The position numbers and the translations under genes are program-made. Below the pieces are notes generated by a model that did not search any database, was not told where the DNA came from, and saw nothing but the letters and a program-made list of their open reading frames with translations. A stretch of 33,979 bases of DNA, from positions 1 to 33,979 of the forward strand of contig DIZZ01000089.1 of the NCBI GenBank assembly GCA_002428045.1. Reading direction: 5' to 3'. This stretch comes from Verrucomicrobia bacterium UBA6015 (GTDB lineage: Bacteria; Verrucomicrobiota; Kiritimatiellia; UBA8416). Of this stretch, positions 8,456 through 15,222 are shown piece after piece; positions within the stretch are counted from its first letter, which is position 1; every line of letters begins with the position of its first letter.

Positions 8456-8502
8456 ACCCTCTCTTTAGTCAAAATTCTCACGAATGCTACTAAACAGAGG
8501 GT
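8456..8502 (-). promoter_or_regulatory. Inverted repeat that would sequester the SD of the 777-residue protein
   Basis: Two 14-base arms (8456-8469 and 8489-8502) are complementary at 13 of 14 positions and flank a 19-base spacer. In the minus-strand transcript the 3' arm contains the GAGAGGG SD of the gene starting at 8448. No T-tract follows, so it is not a classic terminator for azoR (stop at 8517). Translational control, or a dyad operator in DNA, fits better. Confidence 0.6.
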
Positions 8503-8516
8503 AATCTAACAAGGAC

Positions 8517-9143
8517 TTAATTATATACGAGATTGCGCGCCTGTTCGCAGGCCGCCAATACAGCTTTGTCAACCGTATCGCGCCCTGCCAGCATGGGCTC
8601 GACAAGGATGGACTGCTGATCGGTCACGCCGATGAACCCCAGCAATCCGCTGAGCGTCTTGGTCTGCAGATCATAAGCCTCAGCTCCGGTTCCCGGTCCA
8701 TAGGCACCTCCCCTGGCATACACAACAACCGCTTTCTTGCCCGTCACCAGCCCCGTGTAGCCTGTCGCCGGCGAAAAGCTGAAGGTCAGTCCAGGCTGTA
8801 TGATGATGTCAAAATAATGTTTGACCTTGTAAGGAAGCGAGAAATTCCACATGGGAACCGATATCAGGTAGCGATCCGCCGACGCGAAGGTCGCCGCCAT
8901 ATCCGACACCGTCTTCCATGCCTCCGCCTGCTCCGTCGTGTGCGCCTGCCCGTGCAAAACGGCGTATTTCGCCTCAATCATCGCCCCGTCAAAGCTAGGC
9001 AGACTCACCTGCCAAAGATTCAGGGTTTCAACCACATCCTCAGGATGTGCAGCCTTGTATGCCTCCAGATAAGCTATTGCAACCACGCTCGATTTTGAAC
9101 GCTCCCCACGGGGAGATCCCTCGATATATAATAATTTAGCCAT
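8517..9143 (-). CDS. azoR: FMN-dependent NADH-azoreductase / quinone reductase
   Basis: A 208-residue flavodoxin-fold enzyme that uses FMN and NADH for two-electron reduction of quinones and azo compounds in the cytoplasm. It shows the FMN phosphate loop near the N-terminus (YIEGSPRGERSKS), the PMWNFSLPYKVKHYFDIIIQPGLTF segment typical of AzoR/AcpD proteins, and the second FMN/NADH loop YARGGAYGPG. Length matches the family (about 200 residues). The start at 9143 is preceded by a near-perfect SD (AAAGGAGGT) at good spacing; the frame stays open 60 bases upstream but that extension does not belong to the family. The promoter region carries a clear palindrome (9197-9224), suggesting control by a redox- or toxin-sensing repressor. 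The symbol is given by family similarity. Confidence 0.9.
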   Translation of the reverse strand: MAKLLYIEGSPRGERSKSSVVAIAYLEAYKAAHPEDVVETLNLWQVSLPSFDGAMIEAKYAVLHGQAHTTEQAEAWKTVSDMAATFASADRYLISVPMWNFSLPYKVKHYFDIIIQPGLTFSFSPATGYTGLVTGKKAVVVYARGGAYGPGTGAEAYDLQTKTLSGLLGFIGVTDQQSILVEPMLAGRDTVDKAVLAACEQARNLVYN

Positions 9144-9163
9144 GATAACCTCCTTTTGTTTAA

Positions 9164-9193
9164 CATATAGCGCAACACTCCGCGACCTTACAA
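9164..9193 (-). promoter_or_regulatory. Candidate azoR promoter
   Basis: On the minus strand TTGTAA (9193-9188) and TATATG (9169-9164) have 18-base spacing; each matches four of six consensus positions. Transcription would start about 15 bases before the azoR SD/start region. The dyad at 9197-9224 lies 3 bases upstream of the -35. Confidence 0.35.
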
Positions 9194-9196
9194 CAA

Positions 9197-9224
9197 AAAT
9201 CAAGATTGACTTGAATCGTGATTT
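9197..9224. promoter_or_regulatory. Operator-like dyad between azoR and the tRNA gene
   Basis: Eleven-base arms AAATCAAGATT (9197-9207) and AATCGTGATTT (9214-9224) are complementary at 10 of 11 positions around a 6-base centre. It abuts the azoR -35 on one side and overlaps the -35 and spacer of the candidate tRNA promoter on the other. Its size and symmetry fit a dimeric helix-turn-helix regulator such as MarR/HxlR or TetR types, but no such regulator gene is present in the window. Confidence 0.5.
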
Positions 9225-9234
9225 CCCCTACAGT
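9206..9234 (+). promoter_or_regulatory. Candidate tRNA promoter
   Basis: TTGACT (9206-9211), a 17-base spacer and TACAGT (9229-9234). The tRNA begins at 9254, about 12 bases after the predicted transcription start. Confidence 0.5.
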
Positions 9235-9253
9235 ACTGCCCGTCGTCACCCTT

Positions 9254-9329
9254 GGCGGGATAGCTCAGTCGGCAGAGCGAAGGACTCATAAGCCTTAGGT
9301 CACCGGTTCGATCCCGGTTCCCGCTACCA
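9254..9329 (+). tRNA. tRNA with anticodon CAT (Met elongator, or Ile2)
   Basis: A 76-base tRNA with encoded CCA. Acceptor GGCGGGA pairs with TCCCGCT (G1 with U72 as a wobble), D-stem GCTC/GAGC, anticodon loop CTCATAA and T-arm ACCGG-TTCGATC-CCGGT. The anticodon stem AAGGA/GCCTT has a mismatch, A31 against G39, next to the loop. Base 1 pairs with base 72 by wobble, so this is not a typical initiator with its C1:A72 mismatch and GGG/CCC anticodon stem. It is probably elongator Met; a lysidine-modified Ile2 tRNA cannot be excluded by anticodon alone. Both neighbouring protein genes lie on the other strand. Confidence 0.95.
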
Positions 9330-9375
9330 ATTCCCCATTTCCAAGCAGAACCAAGCGGGTTCAACACCGCACCCC

Positions 9376-9416
9376 GGTTCCTCGCTGGCTGTGCAACGCT
9401 CACTCCTGGCGGAACC
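9376..9416. other. Imperfect hairpin after the TonB receptor gene
   Basis: GGTTCC(tc)GC at 9376-9385 can pair with GCGGAACC at 9409-9416, leaving a 2-base bulge. It lies just past the stop of the minus-strand receptor gene, where a terminator is expected, but no T-run follows. Weak evidence. Confidence 0.25.
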
Positions 9417-9421
9417 CCAGC

Positions 9422-11599
9422 TTAGAGGCGGACACCGGCGGTGACGCCGATGTTGCGGCCGACGCTGTCGGTTCCGCTGCCAAGCTCACGGTAGGTCTTG
9501 TCGGTCAGATTCTCGACGAAGAGACCGAGATGACGGTTTCCGTCCTTGCTCCGCCAGCCCCCCATGATGTCCAGCACGGCATAGCCGGGCATGCTGCCGT
9601 CTGGATCGCCAGCCACGGTCATGCGGATGTCACCGGCATCGGCATCGCTCGGATGCCGTGCCACGTCATCATACGCCGCATGCCAGCGCGTCTGGAAAAT
9701 TCCCCACCATTGGCGGCCCTGCTCCAGTTTAACACCCGCCCTTCCATACAAGCGATTGGCTCGCGAGATGTTATCCTCGATCGTGCCACCCTCCTCATCA
9801 GGAATATCGCGTGTGCCATCGACCAGCGATACCGCCCCCACAAGGGCCAGCCGCCGCCTGCCGAGGTCAAGGCCGAGGTCCCAGGCGGATTCCACGCCAG
9901 CGAGGTCAGCCCCTTCGACATTCGTGAATTCGCCAGCACCGCTGAAGTCGCGCTGGATCAGGTCCTCGATATCGGTCTTGAACACGGTGACGGCCAATTC
10001 GTTACGCTGCTGCTGCCACTTCCAGCCGGTCTCGTAGGTGTAGCTGACCTCGGGATCGAGGTCGGGATTTCCCTGTGCCGGATTGCCGCTGGAACCGCGG
10101 TCACTGAGGCCATCCAGGTTGGTCAGGTTGGGCGCACGGAAGCCTTTGGATACACCGGCAAAAAGCCAATGGTGCGGCGTCAATGCCAGCACTCCGCGCA
10201 GGCTGGCGGTGACGTCGTCGGTATTGCCGTCCACATCGCCGAAGGCCCATTCATAACGGCTGTAGCGGGTGCCAGCCAGCAGGCTTATGCGTTCGGTGAG
10301 ACGCCAGTCATCCTGGAGGAATAACCCCAAGGTGGTGTAGCTGCTGTCATCGGAAACCGTCGTGTTGTTGGGCCAGTCCTGTGGTTTGCTCGGGCGCAGC
10401 AGTGCCAGATCCGTCGATCCCGCCGGGGTGCGCAAGTCCCGGTACTGGTTGTCGGTCGTCTCGTGGATGAAGGTTCCTCCCCAGGTGAGCTCATGCTGCG
10501 CATCGGCTCCCAGCAAAGTGGTCAGTTGCAGATCCATGCCGAGCGCATCCAGCGTGTCGTCATATTCACGGCGGCGGATGCTTTCCAGAGGGGTTCCGCG
10601 ATCACGCCGCTCCGTTCGGAACTGTTCCTCGGCGAACTGATGCCACCATAGCGTGGTCTGAACACGATCAACAACGGGATGGCCGATGTCCCAGCGGTCG
10701 CGCAGGTGAACATAGCTCAGCGTCTGGGGGTCGATATAACGATTGATCAGGCTGGCATTTCCGGTGTTCTCGGCGTATCCGTCCGGTCTCGGTGCATCCA
10801 TCTGGAGCGAGTGCCCGGCACTCAACTCTACGGTATGGTCGTCCCATCCGGCGTAGGCCAGGCGCAGACCGGAGGCTGCGGCATCGTACGCGGTGTTGGG
10901 AATGCGGTCGTTACGTTCTGTGAAAAACAGGTGGTCACGAAAATCCTTGCCGCCGACACGATCATGGAACGAACTGCCGGAAAACTCGATCGAGTAGGCC
11001 CAGTCGCCTGCCGTGCCGTCCAATCCGAGATCCAGGGTGCTGCCGTTACCCGTGTCGACACGGGTCTCGATCCAGGGTGAGGCTGCCGACTTGACGCCGC
11101 GCCCGGCGGGGGCCAGTCGATAGTCCACTGCGCCTGTGAGTCCATCAGAGCCGTTGGCGGTGGATGAGGATCCGAGAATGGCATCAATAGCGCTGACGCT
11201 CATGTCGGGCACGAGGGAGGAATACTGGTTCGGACCGGAGCGCATCATGGCGTGGTTGAAGCGTACCCCGTCCAGCATCAGGAGCGTTTGCTCCCCGGTG
11301 AGCCCGCGGATGTATGGACTTGCCTGGTTCGGTGCTGTACGCTGCAGGAAGAGCCCCGGCCCGTAATTCATGCGGTCAAGTGCCGTCTGGCCGACCCGCT
11401 CGCTGAGTTCCGCCTGCGAGGTGCGATAAAAGGCGTAAGGCTGTTCGACGGGCGGCTTTTCCAGGCGGGTTCCGGTGACTACGACGTCCGGCAGGATGGC
11501 TTCGTTGGTGACTTGCGCGTGACCGATGCCACAGGTCACCATCACCGCCAATGCCCCTGCAACAACCTTGGCCTGCCCGCTTGAACCGATGTTACTCAT
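9422..11599 (-). CDS. TonB-dependent outer-membrane receptor
   Basis: A 725-residue outer-membrane transporter that would import a siderophore, vitamin, metal complex or glycan using TonB energy. Residues 1-29 form a signal peptide ending GHA-Q. ILPDVVVTGTRLE follows, a TonB-box-like start of the plug. The plug has the conserved SPYIRGLTGEQTLLMLDGVRFNHA and the later GSSSTANGSDGLTGAVDYRL. The remaining 550 residues show barrel features, including FRAPNLTNLDG, NPDLDPEVSYTYETGWKWQ and a final NLTDKTYRELGS then NIGVTAGVRL. The last residue is Leu rather than the common Phe. The start is fixed by AAGGAGGT 7 bases upstream. No Fur box, cobalamin riboswitch or partner transporter gene is visible, so the substrate is unknown. 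Confidence 0.93.
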   Translation of the reverse strand: MSNIGSSGQAKVVAGALAVMVTCGIGHAQVTNEAILPDVVVTGTRLEKPPVEQPYAFYRTSQAELSERVGQTALDRMNYGPGLFLQRTAPNQASPYIRGLTGEQTLLMLDGVRFNHAMMRSGPNQYSSLVPDMSVSAIDAILGSSSTANGSDGLTGAVDYRLAPAGRGVKSAASPWIETRVDTGNGSTLDLGLDGTAGDWAYSIEFSGSSFHDRVGGKDFRDHLFFTERNDRIPNTAYDAAASGLRLAYAGWDDHTVELSAGHSLQMDAPRPDGYAENTGNASLINRYIDPQTLSYVHLRDRWDIGHPVVDRVQTTLWWHQFAEEQFRTERRDRGTPLESIRRREYDDTLDALGMDLQLTTLLGADAQHELTWGGTFIHETTDNQYRDLRTPAGSTDLALLRPSKPQDWPNNTTVSDDSSYTTLGLFLQDDWRLTERISLLAGTRYSRYEWAFGDVDGNTDDVTASLRGVLALTPHHWLFAGVSKGFRAPNLTNLDGLSDRGSSGNPAQGNPDLDPEVSYTYETGWKWQQQRNELAVTVFKTDIEDLIQRDFSGAGEFTNVEGADLAGVESAWDLGLDLGRRRLALVGAVSLVDGTRDIPDEEGGTIEDNISRANRLYGRAGVKLEQGRQWWGIFQTRWHAAYDDVARHPSDADAGDIRMTVAGDPDGSMPGYAVLDIMGGWRSKDGNRHLGLFVENLTDKTYRELGSGTDSVGRNIGVTAGVRL

Positions 11600-11636
11600 T
11601 CGCCTGACCTCCTTGCTTGATGGTTTGATTCGCCGT

Positions 11637-11654
11637 CAAAGGCCCACACCTTTG
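11637..11654. promoter_or_regulatory. Short hairpin/dyad upstream of the TonB receptor
   Basis: CAAAGG (11637-11642) and CCTTTG (11649-11654) form a perfect 6-base dyad with a 6-base loop, 38 bases upstream of the receptor start. It may be an operator or a leader hairpin; it does not match a Fur consensus. Confidence 0.3.
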
Positions 11655-11709
11655 TCATATAATCGCCACGGTGTCTGAAAAAGTTCATTTATTGAAACTG
11701 AAAATGCGG

Positions 11710-11738
11710 TTGCGGTTCGTTATTATCTGGGATATGCT
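11710..11738 (+). promoter_or_regulatory. Candidate promoter of the polysaccharide operon
   Basis: TTGCGG (11710-11715), 17 bases, TATGCT (11733-11738). This would give a leader of about 100 bases before the ATG at 11846. It is the best-spaced pair of boxes in the 246-base gap between the receptor and the operon. Confidence 0.35.
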
Positions 11739-11783
11739 CCCGGCATGAATTTGGGTGGTGTAGCTTCACAGCCGTGACTTCAC

Positions 11784-11828
11784 ACCGAAAACAGGGGTTT
11801 GATGTCGGTTAAATCGGCACTTCGTGCC
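11784..11828 (+). promoter_or_regulatory. Structured leader of the polysaccharide operon
   Basis: Two small stems precede the first gene. ACCGA (11784-11788) pairs with TCGGT (11805-11809), with an inner AAAC/GTTT pairing. GGCAC (11816-11820) pairs with GTGCC (11824-11828) across TTC. I could not match it to a known riboswitch, including the GEMM c-di-GMP class. The start codon follows 17 bases later, after a weak AGGTAGAG SD. Confidence 0.3.
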
Positions 11829-11845
11829 CATCAGGTAGAGAAGCT

Positions 11846-12643
11846 ATGTATATTGATTATTGGCGTCTAAATTGCATGCCTTTTGAGAATGTCTCGGATT
11901 ATCGTTTCTTTTTCGAGTCCGAGGACCATCGTGAAGCTGCCACGCGAGTGCAGTTTGCGATTCAAACCCGCAAGCTGATGATGTTGCTGATCGGTGATTA
12001 CGGGGTGGGTAAAACGATGGTCTGCGAAACGGTGCAGCATAAGCTTCCAACCAATGAATACAAGGTGGTGTTCATCCGGAATCCGCGGATGGATGGCTTG
12101 GATCTGACGCGTGAAATCGCCTATCAACTGGGTGAGGAGGTACATACCCGCTCACCTTATGACGCCCTGCATGCCGTTAACAACCTGTTACAGCGCCATG
12201 CGTCGACGGGACGCCATTCGGTCGTGTTCGTGGATGAGGCTCAACTGATCATGAACACGAGTACGCTCGAGGATTTGCGGTTGCTGCTTAACAACCAGGA
12301 GGGGGGCCGAAGCCTGATGACGCTTGTCCTTTCCGGGCAGAGCGAGATCGGCGATATGCTGAAGGCCAAGCCGCAGATCATGCAGCGCATTGCCTTGAAG
12401 TATAACATCATGGGGCTGTCTGCCGGTGACGTCCGCCCCTACATCGAGCATCGCATTCAGGTTGCCGGTGGAACGGGCAACCTGTTTGACGAATCGGCGA
12501 TGCAGGAAATCGCGTCGTTGAGCAAAGGGAATCCGCGCGAGGTTAACAGTCTCTGCGACCTTTGCCTGCTGATCGGATCACTTAAACAAGCGTCCAGCAT
12601 CACGGTTCCGATCGTGCGGGACGCGTGGATGGAGCGTGCATGA
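11846..12643 (+). CDS. ExeA/GspA-like AAA+ ATPase
   Basis: A 265-residue P-loop ATPase. Walker A is GDYGVGKT (residues 50-57), Walker B with a catalytic Glu is VVFVDEAQ (126-133), a sensor-like SGQSEI follows near 163-168, an Arg near 181 may be the arginine finger, and sensor 2 is GNPREV. The N-terminus MYIDYWRLNCMPFENVSDYRFFF matches the ExeA/general-secretion ATPase family, which includes the subfamily found in exosortase/PEP-CTERM polysaccharide loci. ExeA itself helps build the type II secretion portal with a peptidoglycan-binding partner; here no such C-terminal domain or partner is present. As first gene of an operon with receiver, HD-GYP-like and Wza/Wzc genes it probably drives or controls polysaccharide export. 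ATGA coupling links it to the next gene. Confidence 0.88.
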   Translation: MYIDYWRLNCMPFENVSDYRFFFESEDHREAATRVQFAIQTRKLMMLLIGDYGVGKTMVCETVQHKLPTNEYKVVFIRNPRMDGLDLTREIAYQLGEEVHTRSPYDALHAVNNLLQRHASTGRHSVVFVDEAQLIMNTSTLEDLRLLLNNQEGGRSLMTLVLSGQSEIGDMLKAKPQIMQRIALKYNIMGLSAGDVRPYIEHRIQVAGGTGNLFDESAMQEIASLSKGNPREVNSLCDLCLLIGSLKQASSITVPIVRDAWMERA

Positions 12644-13032
12644 GCAAGCGAAAGAAAGCGTTGATTATTGATGATGACGTGACCATACAGAAGCTTCTGG
12701 TCCAGCTTTGCCTGAACAACGGGGTTGATGCCGATGCGGTCAGTTCGTTCAGCGAGATCGAGACCATGCTCAGCCGATCCGATCTCGACTACGACATCTA
12801 CTTTGTCGATCTGGTTCTTCCCCAGGTTAGCGGGTGGGAAATTATCGTGCGCATACGCGAGATGGACCACATCCGCGACAAGCCTGTCGTGGTCATCTCG
12901 GGTGCCAAGATTGCTGGCGAAGAACGCCAGAAGCTCTTGCAAAAGGCAAACTATGTCATGTTGAAGCAGGAATTCTCGGTCAGTTTGTTCAAGCGTGTGC
13001 TCCTGCAATTCCTAGGGGCACCAGAAGCCTGA
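12640..13032 (+). CDS. Single-domain response regulator (receiver only)
   Basis: A 130-residue CheY-like receiver with no output domain. The acidic pocket is D11/D12/D13, the phosphate-accepting Asp is D57 in IYFVDLVLP, the conserved Thr/Ser position is S87 (VVVISG) and the usual Lys is K109. All catalytic positions are thus kept, although the Lys lies in YVMLKQEF rather than the common KP pair. The start at 12640 makes a 4-base overlap with the ATPase stop; an in-frame ATG 15 bases upstream is less likely. Being coupled to an ATPase and an HD-GYP-like protein, it may relay a phosphorylation signal to polysaccharide production. No histidine kinase gene lies nearby, so its donor is unknown. 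Confidence 0.9.
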   Translation: MSKRKKALIIDDDVTIQKLLVQLCLNNGVDADAVSSFSEIETMLSRSDLDYDIYFVDLVLPQVSGWEIIVRIREMDHIRDKPVVVISGAKIAGEERQKLLQKANYVMLKQEFSVSLFKRVLLQFLGAPEA

Positions 13033-13045
13033 GGTTGTGTATCTT

Positions 13046-14326
13046 ATGTTCAGGTTCAGTCAATACATGGATAGTCATGGAAAGCCACCTCGGCAAGGGG
13101 ACGTGCGTCGTGACGGTCAGGGGCAGATCCGTGACGATGCCGGGCAGGAGTCGGAGCGCTCATCGCTGCGTTTAGGCGGAACGGGGTCGCTCGTGCAGGA
13201 GATCCGACAGGTGCCCGCCGTTGGGCAGAACGTCGGCGGTCGGCTGTTTTCGGATTCCATGCCGTTGTCGAGACCGGCCCCCCCTTCCGGAACGATCGAC
13301 GCCCCTGCCATCGCCGATTCCGCCGCTATCCCCCCTGAGCCGGTCAGTCTCCTGGGTGACACGTCCGAAGGCTTGTATGACCAGGAGCCGATCGGTGCCT
13401 ATGCGTTGGCGGCATCGATGGGCATTGAGATTCCGACCAGCCGGAAGCAGTACCTGATGACGGCGAAAGCCTGCCTGGCAACGGTCTTTTCCCAATTGCT
13501 GGGGGATGCCCGGAAGCGGGGAATGATCTGGCCCATGGTACTCAGTATTGTTGCGGATCTGGAACATGTGATCGCTCGGGAAGCCAATATCGTGACGGTT
13601 ATCGATCGTGAGCGTGCCAAAGGTGAAGGCATTCATTGGCACAGTGTTTACACGGCCATTCTGGCGATGGAGCTGGCGACGTATACCAAGGTCAAGCTCG
13701 AGGGCACCGTGCATGAGATCGGTGCCGCCGCCCTGCTGCACGATATCGGTTTATTGAGGGAGACGACGTTTATCAATGCCATCAGCATGACCAATGAGAA
13801 CAGTTTTTTCCACCATAGTGAAAAAGGTGCGGACCTGGCACTTGAGGCGGGTGCCCCTGAGCATGTCGCCACCATGATCCGTCAGCATCATGAACAGATT
13901 GACGGGCGGGGATTCCCGGCGGGCCTGCGTAGTGGCGCGATCCTGAACGCAAGTCAGGTGGTCGGTATATCGGATATCTTCGAGCATGCGATCATTGACA
14001 TCACCAATACGAGCAACGCCGGTAATAACGCGGTACCCGGGCTCTCGCAGGTCTTTTCAACATTCCGTTCCTCATACCAGATCCAATTGATGAAAGACAT
14101 GATGGCACTGATCGGATATTATCCAGTCGGCTCGTTGGTCGAGCTGAGCAACCGCTCGATTTGCGAGGTGATTTCCCAGAACCAGAACATGCCGTTACGC
14201 CCGATCGTCAAGGTCATCGTTGATGCCTCCGGCAATCATCCTGAGCAAAGCCGGATTATTGACCTGCATGAGATTGGCGTTCTCTCGATTGTGCGGGCGA
14301 TTTCATCGAAAGGAGTAGCGCCATGA
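13046..14326 (+). CDS. HD-GYP-like phosphohydrolase
   Basis: A 426-residue protein with an N-terminal region of about 100 residues that looks disordered (Arg, Gly, Gln, Ser, Pro-rich), a helical middle and an HD domain. Numbered from the ATG at 13046, the metal ligands appear as H199 (HSVYT), HD at 232-233 (LLHDIGLL), HH at 256-257, HH at 281-282 and DGRGFP at 286-291. HD-GYP enzymes degrade cyclic di-GMP and carry HHExxDGxGYP; here Tyr is Phe, a mild departure, so activity is possible. About 115 residues follow the motif. A GTG at 13037 is another start, but GAGGT lies 10 bases before the ATG. It is coupled by ATGA to the export lipoprotein gene, which suggests second-messenger control of polysaccharide output. 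Confidence 0.85.
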   Translation: MFRFSQYMDSHGKPPRQGDVRRDGQGQIRDDAGQESERSSLRLGGTGSLVQEIRQVPAVGQNVGGRLFSDSMPLSRPAPPSGTIDAPAIADSAAIPPEPVSLLGDTSEGLYDQEPIGAYALAASMGIEIPTSRKQYLMTAKACLATVFSQLLGDARKRGMIWPMVLSIVADLEHVIAREANIVTVIDRERAKGEGIHWHSVYTAILAMELATYTKVKLEGTVHEIGAAALLHDIGLLRETTFINAISMTNENSFFHHSEKGADLALEAGAPEHVATMIRQHHEQIDGRGFPAGLRSGAILNASQVVGISDIFEHAIIDITNTSNAGNNAVPGLSQVFSTFRSSYQIQLMKDMMALIGYYPVGSLVELSNRSICEVISQNQNMPLRPIVKVIVDASGNHPEQSRIIDLHEIGVLSIVRAISSKGVAP

Positions 14327-15219
14327 TGCGGCTGGATGGATTGGCATTGTGTGCATGGATAACCGTTTTCGCCGCCTGTGCCCTGTGTGTTGTCGGCGGG
14401 TGTACGTCGCCAGCAGGGCGCCTTTCCGGGGGTGGATCATCGGATTCGGCGCTGCCGGATGATACACAGCTTATCCATCAGCAGGCGTCCGAGATCCTGG
14501 AAAGCCAGAGTCAGGTCCCGGCGGCGGCTAAGAAGGCGTCCGCTGCGGAACCGACACGAAATGACACGGACCTGATCCGGTTCGCCGACAAACTGAAGAT
14601 TGATGTCTGGATGCGGGATCGACGGTCACAGCTTCAGGGGTTCCCGATTGACGTGGAAACGCCTGAGTCGGGAACGGTCTTTATCCCCCACGTCGGCAAT
14701 ATGGTGGTGACGGAATTGAGCCCCGAGACGCTGCAGAAGAATCTGCAGGCACGGTTCTCTGAGATCCTGATGGATTCCAGCGTGATCGTGCGGCGCTCAC
14801 GTGGTGAGCCGATGGGCTCGGGCAGCCTGGTGGGGTCTGTGCGCGGCGCGATGTCGATCGACGATGCCCCGGAGCATATCGTGATGATGGGGTCGATTTC
14901 CCGCCCCGGAATCTACTCCCTCGGCGCCAGCCTGCGGCTGCGGGAGGCGCTGGCCATCGCTGGCGGGATTGATGACCGCCGCTCGAGTCCCAATGTATTT
15001 GTAGTTCGCGGTTCCCAGGAAAAACCCGAGGTGATCCGCGTGAACATCAACGATATTTTCACAGGCCGGGATATGCGCCAGAATATCCTGCTGCAGAACC
15101 AGGATGCCATCTTTGTTCCTACCAAACGAATCTGGAAAATGGCCGATTTCGTAGGCACGCTGCTCTCCCCGGTTATCTCGGTCAGGGAAGCCATCTGGAT
15201 GTATGATCGGCTCAGGTGA
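14323..15219 (+). CDS. Polysaccharide export lipoprotein (Wza-like)
   Basis: A 298-residue outer-membrane lipoprotein of the polysaccharide biosynthesis/export family, expected to form the exit channel for a polymer. The signal peptide ends in a lipobox VVGGC with the lipidated Cys at residue 27. After a Ser/Ala-rich linker comes the export domain (DLIRFADKLKIDVW, then FIPHVGNMVVTELSPETLQKNLQARF), followed by one SLBB-type domain (GSISRPGIYSLGASLRLREALAIAGGI). A further stretch QNILLQNQDAIFVPTKRIWKMADFVGTLLSPV closes the protein. It is shorter than Wza (about 380 residues) and resembles the exosortase-locus and PelC/EpsA-like short forms. It is coupled upstream by ATGA and lies 3 bases before the Wzc-like gene. 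Confidence 0.88.
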   Translation: MMRLDGLALCAWITVFAACALCVVGGCTSPAGRLSGGGSSDSALPDDTQLIHQQASEILESQSQVPAAAKKASAAEPTRNDTDLIRFADKLKIDVWMRDRRSQLQGFPIDVETPESGTVFIPHVGNMVVTELSPETLQKNLQARFSEILMDSSVIVRRSRGEPMGSGSLVGSVRGAMSIDDAPEHIVMMGSISRPGIYSLGASLRLREALAIAGGIDDRRSSPNVFVVRGSQEKPEVIRVNINDIFTGRDMRQNILLQNQDAIFVPTKRIWKMADFVGTLLSPVISVREAIWMYDRLR

Positions 15220-15222
15220 TTT

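Noticed and set aside
7715..8509. A 264-codon plus-strand open frame over the start of the 777-residue gene
   Set aside because: It is Ser/Arg-rich, lacks an SD, and the opposite strand has a signal peptide and SD. I kept the minus-strand gene, although that protein is itself unrecognised.
9530..10324. A 264-codon open frame antisense to the TonB receptor
   Set aside because: The receptor motifs on the minus strand are clear; the antisense product has no recognisable feature.
11658..11663. A perfect TATAAT on the plus strand upstream of the polysaccharide operon
   Set aside because: No acceptable -35 lies 16-18 bases upstream. The pair at 11710/11733 is better spaced.
11739..11845. Cyclic di-GMP (GEMM) riboswitch before the operon with the HD-GYP-like gene
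   Set aside because: The conserved GEMM core is absent; only two short stems are visible.
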